A stretch of 64,000 bases of DNA from Spinellus fusiger (Eukaryota; Mucoromycota; Mucoromycetes; Mucorales; Phycomycetaceae): assembly GCA_025094145.1 (NCBI GenBank), contig JALLLS010000027.1:1-64000 (forward strand). The letters run 5' to 3'. Each line of letters starts with the position of its first letter. Position 1 is the first letter of the stretch. Made by a program: the position numbers and the translations under genes. Below are positions 48,629 through 62,106 of the stretch, one piece after another. The notes below the pieces were generated by a model, which was given only the letters and a program-made list of their open reading frames with translations, was not told the DNA's origin and made no database searches.

Positions 48629-51600
48629 TTAGTGTGCATATTGGTCAAGCTATCAAAAGAATAAGTGATCTACAGTGATTATAGTATATTTACCATCAAT
48701 GTTAACGTCTTGCTCGAGTTGGCTTCTTGGTCGCGATAAATACCCACTAAGCTAGTGGCCTTCTCATATAGTGTATTCTTAAGAGAGATAACAATAAACT
48801 GGAAGGTGTCTGAAGCATGCTCACGAATGTAATTGGCCACCAGAGATACGTTTGTATTATCCAATGCGGCATCCACTTCATCCAAGACAAAAAAGGGAGA
48901 AGGCTGATAGCTATCCAATCTTATGAGTTATTCTCTCTTCTCTTTCACATTAGGAAGAGGATTGTTTACCTATGGATAGCAAGCAAGAGAGCAAGAGCAG
49001 CAACACTCTTTTCACCACCTGACAAAAGTTCCATGTCACGGAAACGCTTCATGGGTGGCATTGCATGGTATTTAATGCCTTCAAGGTAGGGTTCATCAGA
49101 ATCCTCAAGACTCAAGTAAGCAGTACCACCCAAAGGAAAGGTGGCACTCTTGGTCAAATCTTTATACACTCTATCAATCTTCTCAGAGATATGACTAAAG
49201 GCATCATAGAAACGCGTATATCTATCATTGGCATGGGTAAATAAAAGATATAGAATAGTTTTGCTATTGTTTGTTGCTCGCTTACCTCTTCTGCTTCACT
49301 GTATTGAACTTTTCTTTGGCTTGTTTAGTAATCATGCGAGCAGTATCAAAGGCCTCTTCAGCATCCTGAAGTCTTTGTTCTCCACCTTCCAAGCGATGAA
49401 TGGCTTTAAGATTAGGTGCCATTTGCTCAATCTGAGTACTACGTTGCTTAATGTCAGCCAAGAATTCACGTTCTACACTGTCATTGCTATCAGCACGCTG
49501 TTCACGCGTCAAAGGATTGTAGTTGATCTCAACCACCCAATCAGTAGATCGAATAGAGCGCTGTGAAGGCTCATCTAAATCCATACTATCTGTATTTTGC
49601 TATAGAAAATAAAAAAATAAAAATAAGAAAGTTATTACACTTTCATGCACTGGAGAACACACGCTTCTCACTGATTACCGTTGCAATGTCTTCCACCAAT
49701 ACATCCGCCATAGTACCACGTGTAAGAGGAAGTTCAATGTCTTCCAATTTACATTTTCTGAAGATAGATACACGTTTAGCATGCATCTTCTCAATCTCAG
49801 TCTCATATTCAGCCATCTCCTTCAAGTAGCTGTCCACATCCTTGCCCTTGCTCTCAAGATCTCTTCTGAGTTGATTGATTTGACGGTACTTTTCATCTTC
49901 CAACTGTGTCTGTTGGTCTAATTCAGTCGAGTACTGTGCCAAGTCCTCTGATATCTTGCCCACACGTTGACTCATATTTGTCTGTTCTGTCTGGAGTTGA
50001 GATAGACTCTCAGTGTCTTGGGCGTACATGCGCTCCATTCTGGCCAGACGTTCTGCCATCTCCTTCAATTGATCCTTCTCAAAAGACAACTGTGTCTCAA
50101 GACGAGAACGCTGGGCAGTGAATTGAGCACGTTGTTCAGTGATCTTATCTGACAGACCAAACTGAAGAGATTCGTACTCTCGAATGGTGCTTACACCAAT
50201 ACGAGAACAAAAGCTAACAAAGACTTGGTCCTCAATCACTGCCAAACTGGCTTCCATTTGCTCGATGACTTTGTTAAGGGTATCTAAGCGTGCACTGGCC
50301 TAGAACACTAAGAGGATGTTCTTTTGTTGTAGGGTATGACTTACTTCCAAGAACAAAGGCTCTCCCTGGGCTATTTCTGTCTGCAAATGCTGTGCTTCTA
50401 TATCAATGCCTTGTACCTTATGTTCTGCTGTGGTCTAGTCTCAAAGTAAGTCACTTTCTACACTCTATTTCTGTCACTCACAATCTCATCTTGGAGAACA
50501 CTCATTTGACTCTGCAAACCAGCACAGTCGCTCTTGGCCTGTTCTTCAGCACTGCCCATACGTTTGTTCTTACTCAACTCGTTCAGCTCTGCCATCAGCC
50601 TGTCCCTTGTGCGCATTAGACTATCCACATCACGCTCACTCCATCGTTTAGAACGTTGACTGTGGTTCTGGCCACCTGTCATAAGACCACTACGATGAAT
50701 CACGGCCCCCTCCAAAGTCACTGTCTTGACATCTTCATTTTTATCAAAACATATCTGTTTGGCAATAGCAAGGGTATCACAGACAAGTGTGTTTCCACAG
50801 GCATACTGTACCACACGCTCGTACTGCTTCTCATAGTGCACCACATCAAATGCTAAACGAGCACCTCGGGTGTAGTTACGGAAACGATCATTGATGGACG
50901 AGACATTCAAAGAGTTTAATGGTAAGAAAGTAGCTGTGCCTGTACGTTGTTCACGCATGTACTAAGAAGAGTATATCTCATTAGAATACCGTGGAATGTT
51001 TGTTTGTTTGTTTTCTTTTTTTTACGGAAGGAATGTTGAGTGTACCTGAATACAGTCAATAGCTGTCTTTTGATCTTCGACCACAATGGCATCCATATGA
51101 CGACCCAGAGTGGTGGCGACAGCTTCTTCGTACTTGCGTTGGGTGGGTCGACAAAGATCCACAAGTTTTCCATGCACACCAGGGAATATCTGCTTCATCA
51201 TGGCCAAGCTCTCATTCATACGTCTTTCCTTGTCCGATTCACGCTGATCTGCATTGACTTCGAGTAATTTGTTGAGGGTTTGTTGGAGTTTCTCATTCAA
51301 TTCAACCTCCTTGCGACTATGCATGTCCACAGACAAGTTAAAATGATATAGAAGCATGTGCACTTACTAAATACTTGTACGTTCACGGGCAAGTCCACTG
51401 GCTTCTTGTTTGCGCACTGCTAGTTGTTTGTCCAAAGCAGCATGATCAGCTACCAAAAGAGTACTGTCTTCAGTGACTTGGCGTCTGTCTTCCACCAGCT
51501 GGTTCAAGCGTGTTTTACTCTCTTCTAATTTGGAGCGTTGGTGTCCAACATCTTCTACTTCCATTTTATGTTGTCTCTGAAGTGTTTGGTATTGCTGCTG

Positions 51601-52618
51601 CTCTTCTACTGCCTGTCTACTGACTTGCTGTTTTCTGGAGGTAGGATGAATACATGCTTAATATGTAGGAGAGTGCCTTACAATTGTTGGTATTCTACCA
51701 TTTGGTCGGGCGTTAAAACGGGGCCTCTTACTGTTTCTGTGCTAGGCAAAGAGGCTATCGATGGAGATGGATAAAGAATGAGTACACTCATAGCCTAGCA
51801 TCATAAGCAATATCCTACTTTCATAGGTCTGTGCAGCTACGCCCAAGTTCACCAAATCTCTCTCAAGCGTCTCCACCGTCTGCTGCTCCCGATCATGGTC
51901 TCTTTTCACACGTTCACCAGTATTCTTTGTTTGCTCAAGACGCTTCTGAAGATGTGCTATTTTCTCATCAATGCCAATAGAGGCAGGTCTCTAAAGAACA
52001 TCCCCTTTATGGATTAATACACTACACTGTCACCTCCGTTGATAGATCCCCACTTACCAATTCACTAAAATCATGTTTAGCCTTTTTGATCTGCATCTCA
52101 CGTCGTATCTTTTCAAGGTGCACTGTCGCCTGTTCTTTTCTTGCGACTTTGAACCGTTCTTCCAAGTTGATCTAACTTACTCAGTCCCACCCTCTTTCTT
52201 CTATTCTATCCTCCTGTCATGCTTACTTGTTCCTCTGTTGCATCTCCAGCCGAGACACGTTTGGCGCCTGCTTCTTGTTCCAATGTACGTGTCTTTTGTT
52301 CACTATGAAACAGCTTCCACAGCAAGTACTGCACTACCAGGGCCTTGCGTCCATGCACCAAGGCCTCAAACTTATCTGCCTCTGTCTTTTGTTCCTGATA
52401 CTGTTTTATCTCGGCTGTGACTGCACGCTTCTTGTTGAAGGCGTGGGCGCTGTTTTCAATGGCTCGTTCCTGTTCTTTTTTCAATGTCTCGTATTCTTCC
52501 TTGAAATCACTCGAACTAATAAAAAAGAAAGAAAGAAAAAAAAAGAAAAAAAAAGAAAGGGAGGAGCAGACATAAGTATGTGAGTGCGGTGGATGTAGAT
52601 GTGGATACTCTAAGAGGC

Positions 52619-52670
<52 letters not shown>

Positions 52671-53357
52671 GCTGTTGCTGTTGCTGTTGTTGCTTACCCA
52701 CTGATCTGTTCAATCAAACGTGTCAAGTCTACTGGGTTCTGGCTGGCGACCGATTCCACATCACCCTGAAAGACCAAGAAGTTTTTGGCATTGACAAGAA
52801 TATTCTCCTTTTCCAGTGCCTTGTTATACTCGGCATATGTGAGAGTTTTTCCATTGAGGCGATAGTCTGACTGTCCTGCTCTGTTCACAATACGCATAAA
52901 CCTCAGTTCTTGGCCTTGGGTTGTTTGGTAGACAGCCATCACATGGGCATGCTGGGGTTGGCGTGAAGAAGTGACGTGTTCGTCTTGGCGCAATGCACTG
53001 GAGCGATAGATCATGTCTTTGAGGTTCTGAGAGCGTAAATGAACAGCATGAATACCCAGCACAAAGGAAATGGCGTCCATCAAATTAGATTTGCCTGTTG
53101 TTGTTGTTGTTTTGTAAGTCTAGTGTCTTTTTTATTCCTTATTGCGTATATATATATATATATCTATGTGTGTGTGTGTATGTATGCGTGTGTATGCGTG
53201 TGTGTATGCATACACTTTTTCTTTTCTACTGAGGAATCTTTCACTCACCAGAGCCATTAGGACCAATGACACTTGTGAAGTTATGAAAAGGACCAATAAT
53301 TTGGTGTCCCTTATAAGACTTGAAGTTCTCCACTTCAATACGCACTAGTTTTCCCAT
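48629..53357 (-). CDS. SMC1: Cohesin subunit SMC1
   Basis: This is an ATPase subunit of the cohesin ring that holds sister chromatids. The start [17 protein letters not shown] is at 53357. Exon 1 ends 53249, exon 2 is 53094-52698, exon 3 is 52515-52228, and several further exons follow. The Walker A P-loop GPNGSGKSN is split by the first intron. Further domains are the Q-loop region (FLVFQGDVE), a long coiled coil, the hinge ([36 protein letters not shown], about 50875-50660), a second coiled coil, the signature [14 protein letters not shown] (about 49020) and Walker [13 protein letters not shown] (about 48880). I end the gene with a small exon 48649-48629 (LDQYAH) after a 44-nt intron because this restores the usual C-terminus. 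Middle exon borders are approximate. Confidence 0.95.
52618..52692. repeat. GTT/CAA trinucleotide repeat in SMC1 intron
   Basis: About 24 near-perfect triplets start a few bases downstream of the intron donor at 52697 on the minus strand (gtaagcaacaacagcaac). The apparent polyglutamine frame is not part of the protein. Confidence 0.9.
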
Positions 53358-53600
53358 TCGCTTATTTTTACACTAAAGAAAATAAGGTAGAAATGAGAGA
53401 AGTAGTAATAAAAAAGTGAAAGAAAGAAAGAAAAAAGAAAAGAAAAGAGAAAGTCAATTTTCAGTCTCTCGGTCACAGACGCGACGCGATTCTTGTCCTG
53501 TCCTGTCCTGTTCTGGTCTGTCGGCCTTTCAATACAGTGGCTTGCTATCAAGAAAATCAAGAGATCTCTTCTTCTACCTCTTCTGTTTTTCTAAGCAACC
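53358..53600. promoter_or_regulatory. Shared upstream region of divergent SMC1 and TRM4
   Basis: 243 bp lie between two oppositely oriented start codons. It holds a purine-rich tract (53410-53450) and a tandem cctgtcctgtcctgtt repeat near 53497-53512. No known factor site was assigned. Confidence 0.4.
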
Positions 53601-56544
53601 ATGGCCATAAGAAAACAACGCTACCACAACAAGAAAAAGGGCAATCGTAATGACGTAAGCAAGGAGGGAAGGGGGAGTAATCCTAAAAAGAAGAAGATAA
53701 AAACAACAATAATAACTCATCGATCTGTTCTACAAGTCAAAGTCAGCACCTTACGACGGTGATCGCAAACCCTCTAGCTACAAAGACATTGTCAAAGAGA
53801 ACGAGAAATTTAAGAGTTATTACAAGGTAATGGCCCTATACACCTTGAGAGAACGAGAATGAGAAGGAACGAGAAATGAAAAAGAACGAATGACTCAGTG
53901 GAGTGGATGAACATAGAGCCAGAACCTTCTTTCTGAGAGCGAGTTTGAAGTATTTTACTCTACTCTCCAAACACCCCTGCCTTCTACCTTTCGCATTACA
54001 GGCAGCAGAAGGTAAAGAGGCACATAAAATAAAGAGATGCTTATGGATCTACAGTGTAGCTACTCAAGTCAGAGAGTTTATTGAAAAGTACCATGTCCCA
54101 AAGATGGAGAATGTAGTGGTGGATGGAGAATCCTATAAAGCTCCTACTCCTCTGCCTTGGTATCCTGATAACTTTGGATGGGAGTTACAGGCCTCTCGTA
54201 CAGTATTAAGACGTTCTCCCGAATTCAAGCAGTTCCATAAGTTCATTGTTGCTGAGACAGAAGCTGTAAGTGTGTGTTTATCAGTACAGCATGGATGACC
54301 TGTGGACTCTATTAGGGCAATTTGAGCAGACAAGAGGCAGTAAGTATGGTGCCTCCTCTTCTGATGGACATCCAGCCTCATCAATGGGTAAGTTACCATG
54401 GACAGCCTCCAGTGTGCCTTTGGTAGAGGATTTTTCATGGACATTGGGATGCTATTCTATTAGGTGCTTGATATGTGTGCTGCTCCTGGATCAAAGACAG
54501 CCCAGATCATTGAAGCTGTTCATGCCAACGACAAACTTGACGAAACTCCTAGTAAGTATTTTGTATATCTACCCTAGCCAAGATCTTTTTCATCATCTTC
54601 ATCCCTCTTTCTTTCTTTCTTTCTTTTTACAGCTGGGTTGGTCGTTGCCAACGATTCTGATTATAAGCGAAGCCACATGTTGGTGCATCAAACCAAAAGA
54701 CTCCAGTCTCCTTGTTTTATGGCCACCAACCACGATGCTTCTCAATTTCCCAATGTCTATGTGAAGAGAGAGGGAGAAAAGCCCACTGCCTGGCAGTTCG
54801 ACCGTGTATTGTGTGATGTTCCCTGCAGTGGTGACGGCACTCTCCGTAAGAATGAAAAGATATGGACAGATTGGGGCAATGGATCTGCCATTGCACTCCA
54901 TGTTCTCCAAGTACAGATCTTCTTGCGTGGTGCTCAGCTGGTGAAGATTGGCGGTAAAATTGTATACTCTACCTGCTCATTCAATCCATTGGAGAATGAG
55001 GCCGTTGTGGCAGAAGTTCTCCGTCTTTCTGATGGGGCATTGGAAATCAAGGATGTCTCTGATCAACTCCCTGCTTTGAGGCGTCATCATGGATTGAGCA
55101 CTTGGAAAGTGATGACCAAGGATGGCCAGTATATTCAGTCAGTGGATGACATTCAGGATGCACGCCAGAGAGGGCGCTTCCCCAAGAGTGCCTTTCCTCC
55201 TGAGAATGCAGACAGTCTTCACTTGGACCGCTGTCTTCGTATTTACCCCCAGGACCAGAACACGGGTGGTTTTTTTGTTGCTGTGTTTGAGAAGGTGAAG
55301 CCTATGACTGCAGCTGACCGTATCCAGCTGGCCAAGCGTGAAGGCAAAGAAGTGGATCAGGCACAGGTGGAGGCAGCGGAGGCTAAGGATGCTGATCTTT
55401 TGGCTTCTGTTAAAACAGTAGTGGAGGAGGTGGCTGAGGAGGTCATTTCTCAGGCAGAAGATGCCTCTGTCCCAGCAGACACTCCCAGCAGTGAGCAAGT
55501 GGCTGTCCCTGTAAAGCGCACTTCAGAGGAGCCAGCCGACCCTCAGGCTAAGAAAGTAAAAGCAGATGTTCCTAGTGTGAAGGAGGCACCCTTTGACTTG
55601 ATGAAGCCTGACAATCCAGACATTGACGAGATTAGGTAAGCTCTCCCTGCCAAGCATCGTGTTGGACTGACAATATAGAGACTTTTATGGAATTGAGGCC
55701 GACTTCCCCCGTGATCAGTACTTGTTGCGCTCAGAACTCGTCGCCAAGAACAGAAGTGTTTATTTCATTAGCAAGGCCGTAAAGGCAGTCCTAGAGGCCT
55801 CCAATATTGATCGTCTGCATGTCGTCAATACAGGTGTGCGTCTGTTTGTACGCCAAGGTTCTTTAGTAGAGAGCGGTTCTCCTTTCAGAGTCACCTCAGA
55901 AGGTCTTCCAATGTTGGAGCGCATTATCTCTGATCGTCGTCGTGTTCATATTTCCCATCTTGAGCTCAAGACATTGCTGACACAGGCATTCCCTACCATG
56001 GATGAGTTTGATCCCGAGACAGCCACTCGACTTGAGGCCATGGGTAAGCAGAGAGAAAGACAGTGTGTTTGGAGAAGGAAGAATAACTCTTTTATGTGCA
56101 TGTGTCTGTTGACTTTATTTTGTAGATCGTGGCTGTTGTATAGTGCATATTGATGTTTCTTCTGCTACTGATGCTGCGTAAGTGTACACCTGGATTCACT
56201 TGGGTATATAGAACCATCTCATCTTATTCTATCTCTCTATCTCTCTGTTTTTATTTATTTATTATTAGTCCCGAGTCTATTATTCCAATGACAATGCCAG
56301 TGTGGTTAGGCAAGAGATCTTTGAATGTGTTGTTAAACAAACAGGACAAAGCGTAAGTCTAGAGATTCGCCCAATATCACTAAAACGGTACTATTGCTAC
56401 TGTAGATCTCTCTGTCAGCGTATCTTTGACCTTACGCCAGAAAAAACACCCGCTCATCTTCAAGCAAGATCAATAGCCAATGCAGTGACAAAAGACTCGG
56501 CAACATCACCCAGTGAAAGTAGTGAGCCAGCAGAGACAGCTTAA
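53601..56544 (+). CDS. TRM4: tRNA (cytosine-5-)-methyltransferase TRM4/NCL1 (NSUN2 family)
   Basis: It installs m5C in tRNAs using SAM. Exons 53601-53654, 53737-53826, 53917-54011, 54055-54265, 54316-54387, 54464-54551, 54633-55635, 55679-56043, 56126-56177, 56269-56352 and 56406-56544 give 750 aa. A basic N-terminus is followed by PLPSTFRITGSR, PWYPDNFGWE, the SAM-binding VLDMCAAPGSKT, the Pro-Cys motif DVPCSGDGT and the catalytic Cys block YSTCSFNP, as in the RNA m5C-methyltransferase family. A Glu/Ala/Lys-rich C-terminal region with KRTSEEPADPQAKKVK separates the catalytic core from a conserved C-terminal domain (FYGIEADFPRDQYLLRSE). Confidence 0.95.
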
Positions 56545-58019
56545 TACCACACCAACCCAAGAAACGCACAACCAACAAGTGACAATATATGTTTATTTAT
56601 TTTTTATAAAGTGACCCTACAAAAGTAATAGATTTTTTTCTTCAAATTCCAGGCTATTGTTATACCAACAAAAAAACATACACTATTTCTTTTTCTTTTT
56701 TTCTTTTTTCATAATAATTTTTTTATTCTTCTTATAATGTCTGCACCATCCAAAGAATATCCTAGAAGCAAGGAGTTTTGGAGTTGGTGGGGTGATGTTA
56801 TGTATTGTTTTAGTGGGGAGGGTGTTGGCAGATGAATTGTAGTGAAGGGTAGGAGAAACTCCAACAAGTGCATTGATGTCTTGGGAAGAGCCTACTACCT
56901 TGAGCTCGAGTATCTCTATCTCTATCTCTATCTCTATCTCTTTTTTTAACTCTTTAGTCAGTTACTGCCTACAGAAAGACAATGCTGGACCCCATGCGAG
57001 TAAAACACATCAATTAGAGAGTAGTTGGTGGTATAGTAATGGCTCTTTAATGGCCCTTACAATACTGATCTCAATCCAATGGAGCATCTGTGGGCCCAAC
57101 ACAAAAAGATCATTAGGAAGGACAGGAGGCTATATACTACTAAGGAAAAGTTGAAGGCTGCTGTGGTGCTATAATGGGGTAAAATATCAAAGGAAGTGAT
57201 AGACACCCATTGCCACTATAGGGCGGAGATGCCAGGCTGTTATTGATGCCAAAGACTAATAATGGCTACTGAGTAGCTTTGTAATAAAAAAACCCCCACT
57301 GCTATTCATTATAAACACTCTTCTATGTATCTATTGAAAATTTCACGTCTTTAGCTAATGAATTCATAAAGTTATAACACTATTAAGAAAAGTATAATAT
57401 AAAAAATAAGAAATATGCATTTGAAACCGTCGATTACATTTGCCGGATCATTTTACAATACTGTAATAGAGGCCAAAGGTGGAAGCACCAAATATTAAAG
57501 GCTTCTACCCAATAAACCTACAATCAATATCCTGTTGACCTTTTTTTTTATATACTTCATCCAATTTTCAAGTCTTTACAATGTGTGTTTAATGTGTGTT
57601 TTTATGACAAAGAATAAGTATTTCCTATTACAGAAGCATATCGGGATGTAAAATAATACCTAAGGTTTTTGCAAGACATTGTATTATTAATACTATAGCC
57701 TGAACATGTCATTCTATCACTTAATCTTTTGGTGTAATTTGTGTGTAGCTTCTACAACACATGTATTATGATAGTGTTTCAATAACCCAAAAACATTCAA
57801 GAATAAATGGTTCTACTGACACAATTTATTCATAAAGACCTACTGTGTAAAGTACACAACTATAAAACAGCTAAAAAGGAGTCATTGTGCTCTATAAGAC
57901 TCGTATTTTACAACACACACTCTATCCACATAACAATTTATGGGATTTATTTATGGACTGTTCTAATAAATAAATAAAATAAAGCTCATTTTATTCTTCT
58001 ATTGAATACACATCATCCT
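56545..58019. other. Intergenic region with a Tc1-like remnant
   Basis: Positions 56960-57320 read on the plus strand as decayed transposase text (SYCLQKDNAGPHASKT, then LNPMEHLWAQ-like bases with shifts). They end in the 3' segment shared with 22978-23062 and 43450-43525. A CTATCT microsatellite occurs at 56905-56940. The rest is AT-rich and featureless to me. Confidence 0.55.
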
Positions 58020-61000
58020 TTACAAGTAATTCATTAACCAGTGAAACATGAGTGTTTCAAAGTGCTCATTGACATTGGCATGGCGTAATCCATGTTTCTC
58101 AGTAGGGTATATTTGCAAGTAATGGGGCTTTTTGTGTTTGACAAGCAGGGATACCAGTGCTTCAGTATGACAGAAATGCACGTTCTCATCCATTAATCCA
58201 TGGACTATCAATAGGCGGTTTTCACTATTCTATAGATGAATACCAATTCCTTATTTCTTCCATTCTTTTACTATAGATGACTAAAGAGCTGTATTTACCT
58301 GTCAGGAAACCCCTCCACACTATTCAAAACACTGCCTTGCTGATACCCTTTAGGATTTTCACAGGGCAATCCCAAATACCGTTCCGTATAAGCAGAATCA
58401 TACAGTTCCCATTGAGTGACAGGAGCACCAGCAATGGCCACTTTAAATAGAGAACTGTGCCGAGAAAGTCCAAGAAGACTTAGATAACCTCCATAAGACC
58501 ACCCTGTAATAGCAATTCGTTCTTTATCAATCACACTCACTACCTTGCCATTCTCTGTTCTTTCTCCTCCGAATTGAGTCTGGACAAGAAACTCTAGTCC
58601 CTCCATCTGGTCTTGCAGTTCCACCCCTCCCAGTTGGTGCTGTATTTCAGCCTCAAACACAAGTCCACGGTCACTGGAACCACGTCCATCGATCACCACG
58701 ACAGCAAATCCAAAGTAAACAGCCATGAGGTAGCGCAAGAGCCGTGGAAACCGAAAGTCATTGGTCACCATTTGGCATCGGGGTCCTCCATACACATAAA
58801 GAATACACGGATAGCTGACACCAGCACAGTAATAGAATGGACGGTAAAGACATCCATGCATTTTTAACCCTAGAGTAGAGAAGCCCCTCCCAAAATAATA
58901 ATAATAATACATCCATGTATAAACAGAGATACATCAACCCACAGTCCATTATCAGTCTTTTTTTCTTCTTTTTCTTTCTTACTATGGGTGTTTATCCCCA
59001 TTCTTTTATCAACACTACCATCAGAAGACATAAAGCTAAAGAGAAGACCTTTAGGTGGAGACACAAGAGGAGAGACAGTAGACACAGGAGTAGACACAGG
59101 AATCGACACAGGAACCGACAAGAGAGGCCACTGATATTTGGCTATGAATTTAGTCATGGATTGTGTCCAGAGTGTTTCCTGGTGCAAGGGAGGCATCCCT
59201 GTTAGTCGCACAGACCTGTCATGCCTTACAGTGGGCAGTCCATAGTCATCCTCAGCAGCAAACTCCAAATAGCCTACAAGAGTGATGTGTGGACAGTTGA
59301 GGTTGGAGAATACATCCACAAAGAAATCTCCCTCTACAAACAGAGTGACTGAATGGCTGAACCCAAGGAAGGTTAGACGTAAGGGAGGATACCTATCAGG
59401 TCTAGTATAGGAGGTGACATAAAGATGATCTTCCAAGGAGGAATCCTTTCTTGCCATAAAGTAGACAAGCTGTCGCTTCTCATCCACATAAATAGGCTTG
59501 TCCACTACACACCAGTCTCCCTGGGTAATCTGCATACACTTTGTCTCTGTTGTTGTGTGGGATTGACTCACCCAGTATAGATGACAGTACCCTGACATTT
59601 CTGAACTCCATAAGAAGTCTGTGGAGGCATGGGGTGTGGTGAAGAAGTAGCAAATGTCATAGATGTTAATCCAAGTAGGATTGGTTTCTGTCCACAAAAC
59701 TACTATTTCTTCGATTGTATTTCTGTTTTCTTCCTCACTCCACAGTGCATAGGGAATGCATACAACACATGTCCTTTTCTGGTCTCTGGAGAGTAGCTGG
59801 GCCCATACACTGCCAACGTCTTAATGTTTATAAAGTTACGTCTATAAACACAAAAGAGTCGTTTACCTTTTGTTATTAGGCAGCCACCCAAACCGCACAA
59901 TATACTCTGCCCATGGAAACACAGATGCAATAGAGTGCTGCCACAGTCTTTTATGCACTACATGAGTTCCCTGAGCATTGAACACAACAAGACACAGACA
60001 GCTCGAGGCATTGGGTCTTCCTGCACGAGGGTATCGCATGCTGTGCTTAACATTGTTCTTGCTTGGGACTGTAGAAGGGAGGGTATGGGCTAATGTTACT
60101 TCTTCCACGTGTTCTTCGGATGTCTCCAAGTACAAAATATGGTTCTCTGTAGCAGTGCATGAACCCCAATAGTATCCTGTCCACCGACGGAATTCTTCCT
60201 AGGATGCCGCGCCATGACGAGTGTTACCAGCCCTTTTCTTATTATTATTATCTATATAAACATATATCTATCTATCTACATGTAAGCCTCTGCTTGCCTG
60301 CATTACGTATTCTGGTGTGCCGCAGTTGAGTGTGGGGTGGTTCTGTGTGCAAAATGTCAATTGGATATCATGGCCTTGCAGTGTAGACACCCATAGGTTG
60401 TTGTTTCTAATAAAAGCCACCATGGAGTGTTGGTAGCCACCTAGTTTAGGATCATGGTGCATCCACGGATCTGTTGCTGCTGTGGGTCCATGAGAGTGTG
60501 AGGAGAGGAGAGTGGGTGTCTAGTCAGTGGCAGAAGTAATAGGAATAGCAGGAACAACATGGGTCAGACGTGTGTGTTTTCTCTCTCTCTTGAAGGGCTG
60601 AGAGAGAGGTAGACCTTACCTGTAGTGCATGACTCAGGAGTATCTTTTGAGAACAGCATAGCATTATTCTATCTGTAGTGTACTCATAAGAACAGAGATC
60701 GTGGATCCAAGGACGCTCATGAGAAATATCTTTCTTATAGTCGCTGGGGTCATGGAAGAGAGGAGACCATAGTAACAGCGGCAGTTGCTCCACATGGTCA
60801 AGAAACTCCTTTTCTGTCTGTCTCTCAATATCATTATCAACCCACCCACTTCTACTCTTATTACTAGGATGAGCGTCCACTTGATACACTACCAAGTGTC
60901 TACTGATACTGCCTGTGTTTGTAGGCGGTGGGTGGGCTAGAAAGTACAGCTTATCCCTAGACAAGTCATAGTTAAAGTCTTTGAGCGTGGCCCATGCATG

Positions 61001-61081
61001 AGGAAAGAGGCAAGTGTGGGTGACAGTTCGACTCTGCCTCACTTGACTGCGAATCTGTTCCCAGGTAAAGAGACTGGCCAT
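58020..61081 (-). CDS. Dipeptidyl peptidase, S9B family, DPP8/9-like (cytosolic type)
   Basis: Prolyl dipeptidyl peptidases remove X-Pro dipeptides. The start MASLFTWEQIRSQV (61081) matches DPP8/9 N-termini, and no transmembrane anchor is visible, unlike fungal vacuolar DPAP-B. Blocks in order are beta-propeller segments, the substrate-binding Glu-Glu motif in EEFRRWTGYYW (about 60199), then the hydrolase part: YVYGGPRCQMV, VVIDGRGSSDRGL, the nucleophile GWSYGGYLSL (about 58505-58475), the Asp in GLMDENVHF and the His in EKHGLRH (last exon, ending 58020). It has several introns; exact borders in the propeller were not all resolved. An ATG nine bases upstream (61090) is an alternative start. 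Confidence 0.88.
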
Positions 61082-61209
61082 AACAAGCAAGTCAAGTCAA
61101 TCTTCCTCTCTTCCTCCCTTTCTTTCTCTCTTTCTCCCTTTCTCGCTTTCTCCTTTTCTCTTTTCTTGCGTCACACAATATTGCCCTCAGTGGCTTAATG
61201 AAATAGTGT

Positions 61210-61962
61210 TTATTGCTTCCATACAGCACCCACCAAGTGACTGAGGCTGGTTTCTCTTGTCTTATTATAATAAAGGGCTTCAAGACGGTCATGTTTGCGC
61301 TGGTCTTCCTGTACTAGTGCCTGACGATGTGCATCAAGGTCCATCATCCACTGTGTCTTTGTGTCATCAAGGGTGTCTTTAGAGTGACTGGTCTTTTGTA
61401 TTCTCTGTAGTGTCTCATAAAGTGTGTCCATGGCCTGTCTTGCCCTCATGGCTATTCATAAGCAAAAAAAGAGAAAATAATCAACAATCAACAATCAACA
61501 AGGCAGTGGAATGGATAGAATACCCTTGTCTGCAGCACAACGCCACTCATCCTGACCCTTTTTGGCATTCTTCAACTTGGCATGGCAGGCTGTCAACTGA
61601 ACATAGTAAGATGCCATGGCACTGGGGCTCACAAGTCCATCAGTGACTGCTGCTTCGGCCTTAGCTTCAGCTTCTACTTCAGCTTCTGCTTTTGTCTTTC
61701 CTGCACTCACACCCTTTGATGTAGGAGCTGTATCATCCAGCTTCTGTTACTGTATTAGTCGTTGTCTTTATCCTACAGCCACACGCTTACCTTGAACTGA
61801 GTTACAAAAGTATCCAATGCACGCCCCAATTCATTATGGGCAGTACCAAGGATCGCTTCATTCAACGCTACAGTGTCTATAGAATATCACGTTACTCCAA
61901 TCCGCTGTGTTCACGTATCATTACTCACCTTGGATAAGAGGAGAAACGTCAAAGTGGATCAT
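61210..61962 (-). CDS. Unrecognised 193-aa helical protein
   Basis: Four exons (61962-61929, 61876-61791, 61743-61524, 61451-61210) join in phase to a complete 193-aa frame beginning MIHFDVSPLIQDTVALNEAI. The splice motifs and stop are good. It is mostly helical in composition. An Ala/Glu/Lys-repeat stretch (KAEAEVEAEAKAEAAV) divides an N-terminal part from a C-terminal one with YYVQLTACHAKLKNAKKGQDEW and RARQAMDTLYETLQRI. No signal peptide, membrane segment or catalytic motif is visible. I do not recognise the family; a small complex subunit is possible, but nothing proves it. Confidence 0.7.
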
Positions 61963-62069
61963 AAGAAACAATAGGCGGTTATTGAATTCATACGACGACA
62001 CAAGTCATTGAAAGCAAGTCACATATTGTTGTGTCCTTGTCCCTGTCTCTCTCTCAGTTTCTTTTTTCT

Positions 62070-62071
62070 TT

Positions 62072-62101
<30 letters not shown>
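62070..62101. repeat. TTTC repeat just before the RMT2 start codon
   Basis: About seven copies of ttct/tttc end six bases before the ATG at 62107, within the presumed leader or promoter of RMT2. Confidence 0.85.
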
Positions 62102-62103
<2 letters not shown>

Positions 62104-62106
62104 CTA

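Noticed and set aside
52516..52713. Polyglutamine protein on the minus strand
   Set aside because: The repeat lies in an SMC1 intron between well-supported donor and acceptor sites.
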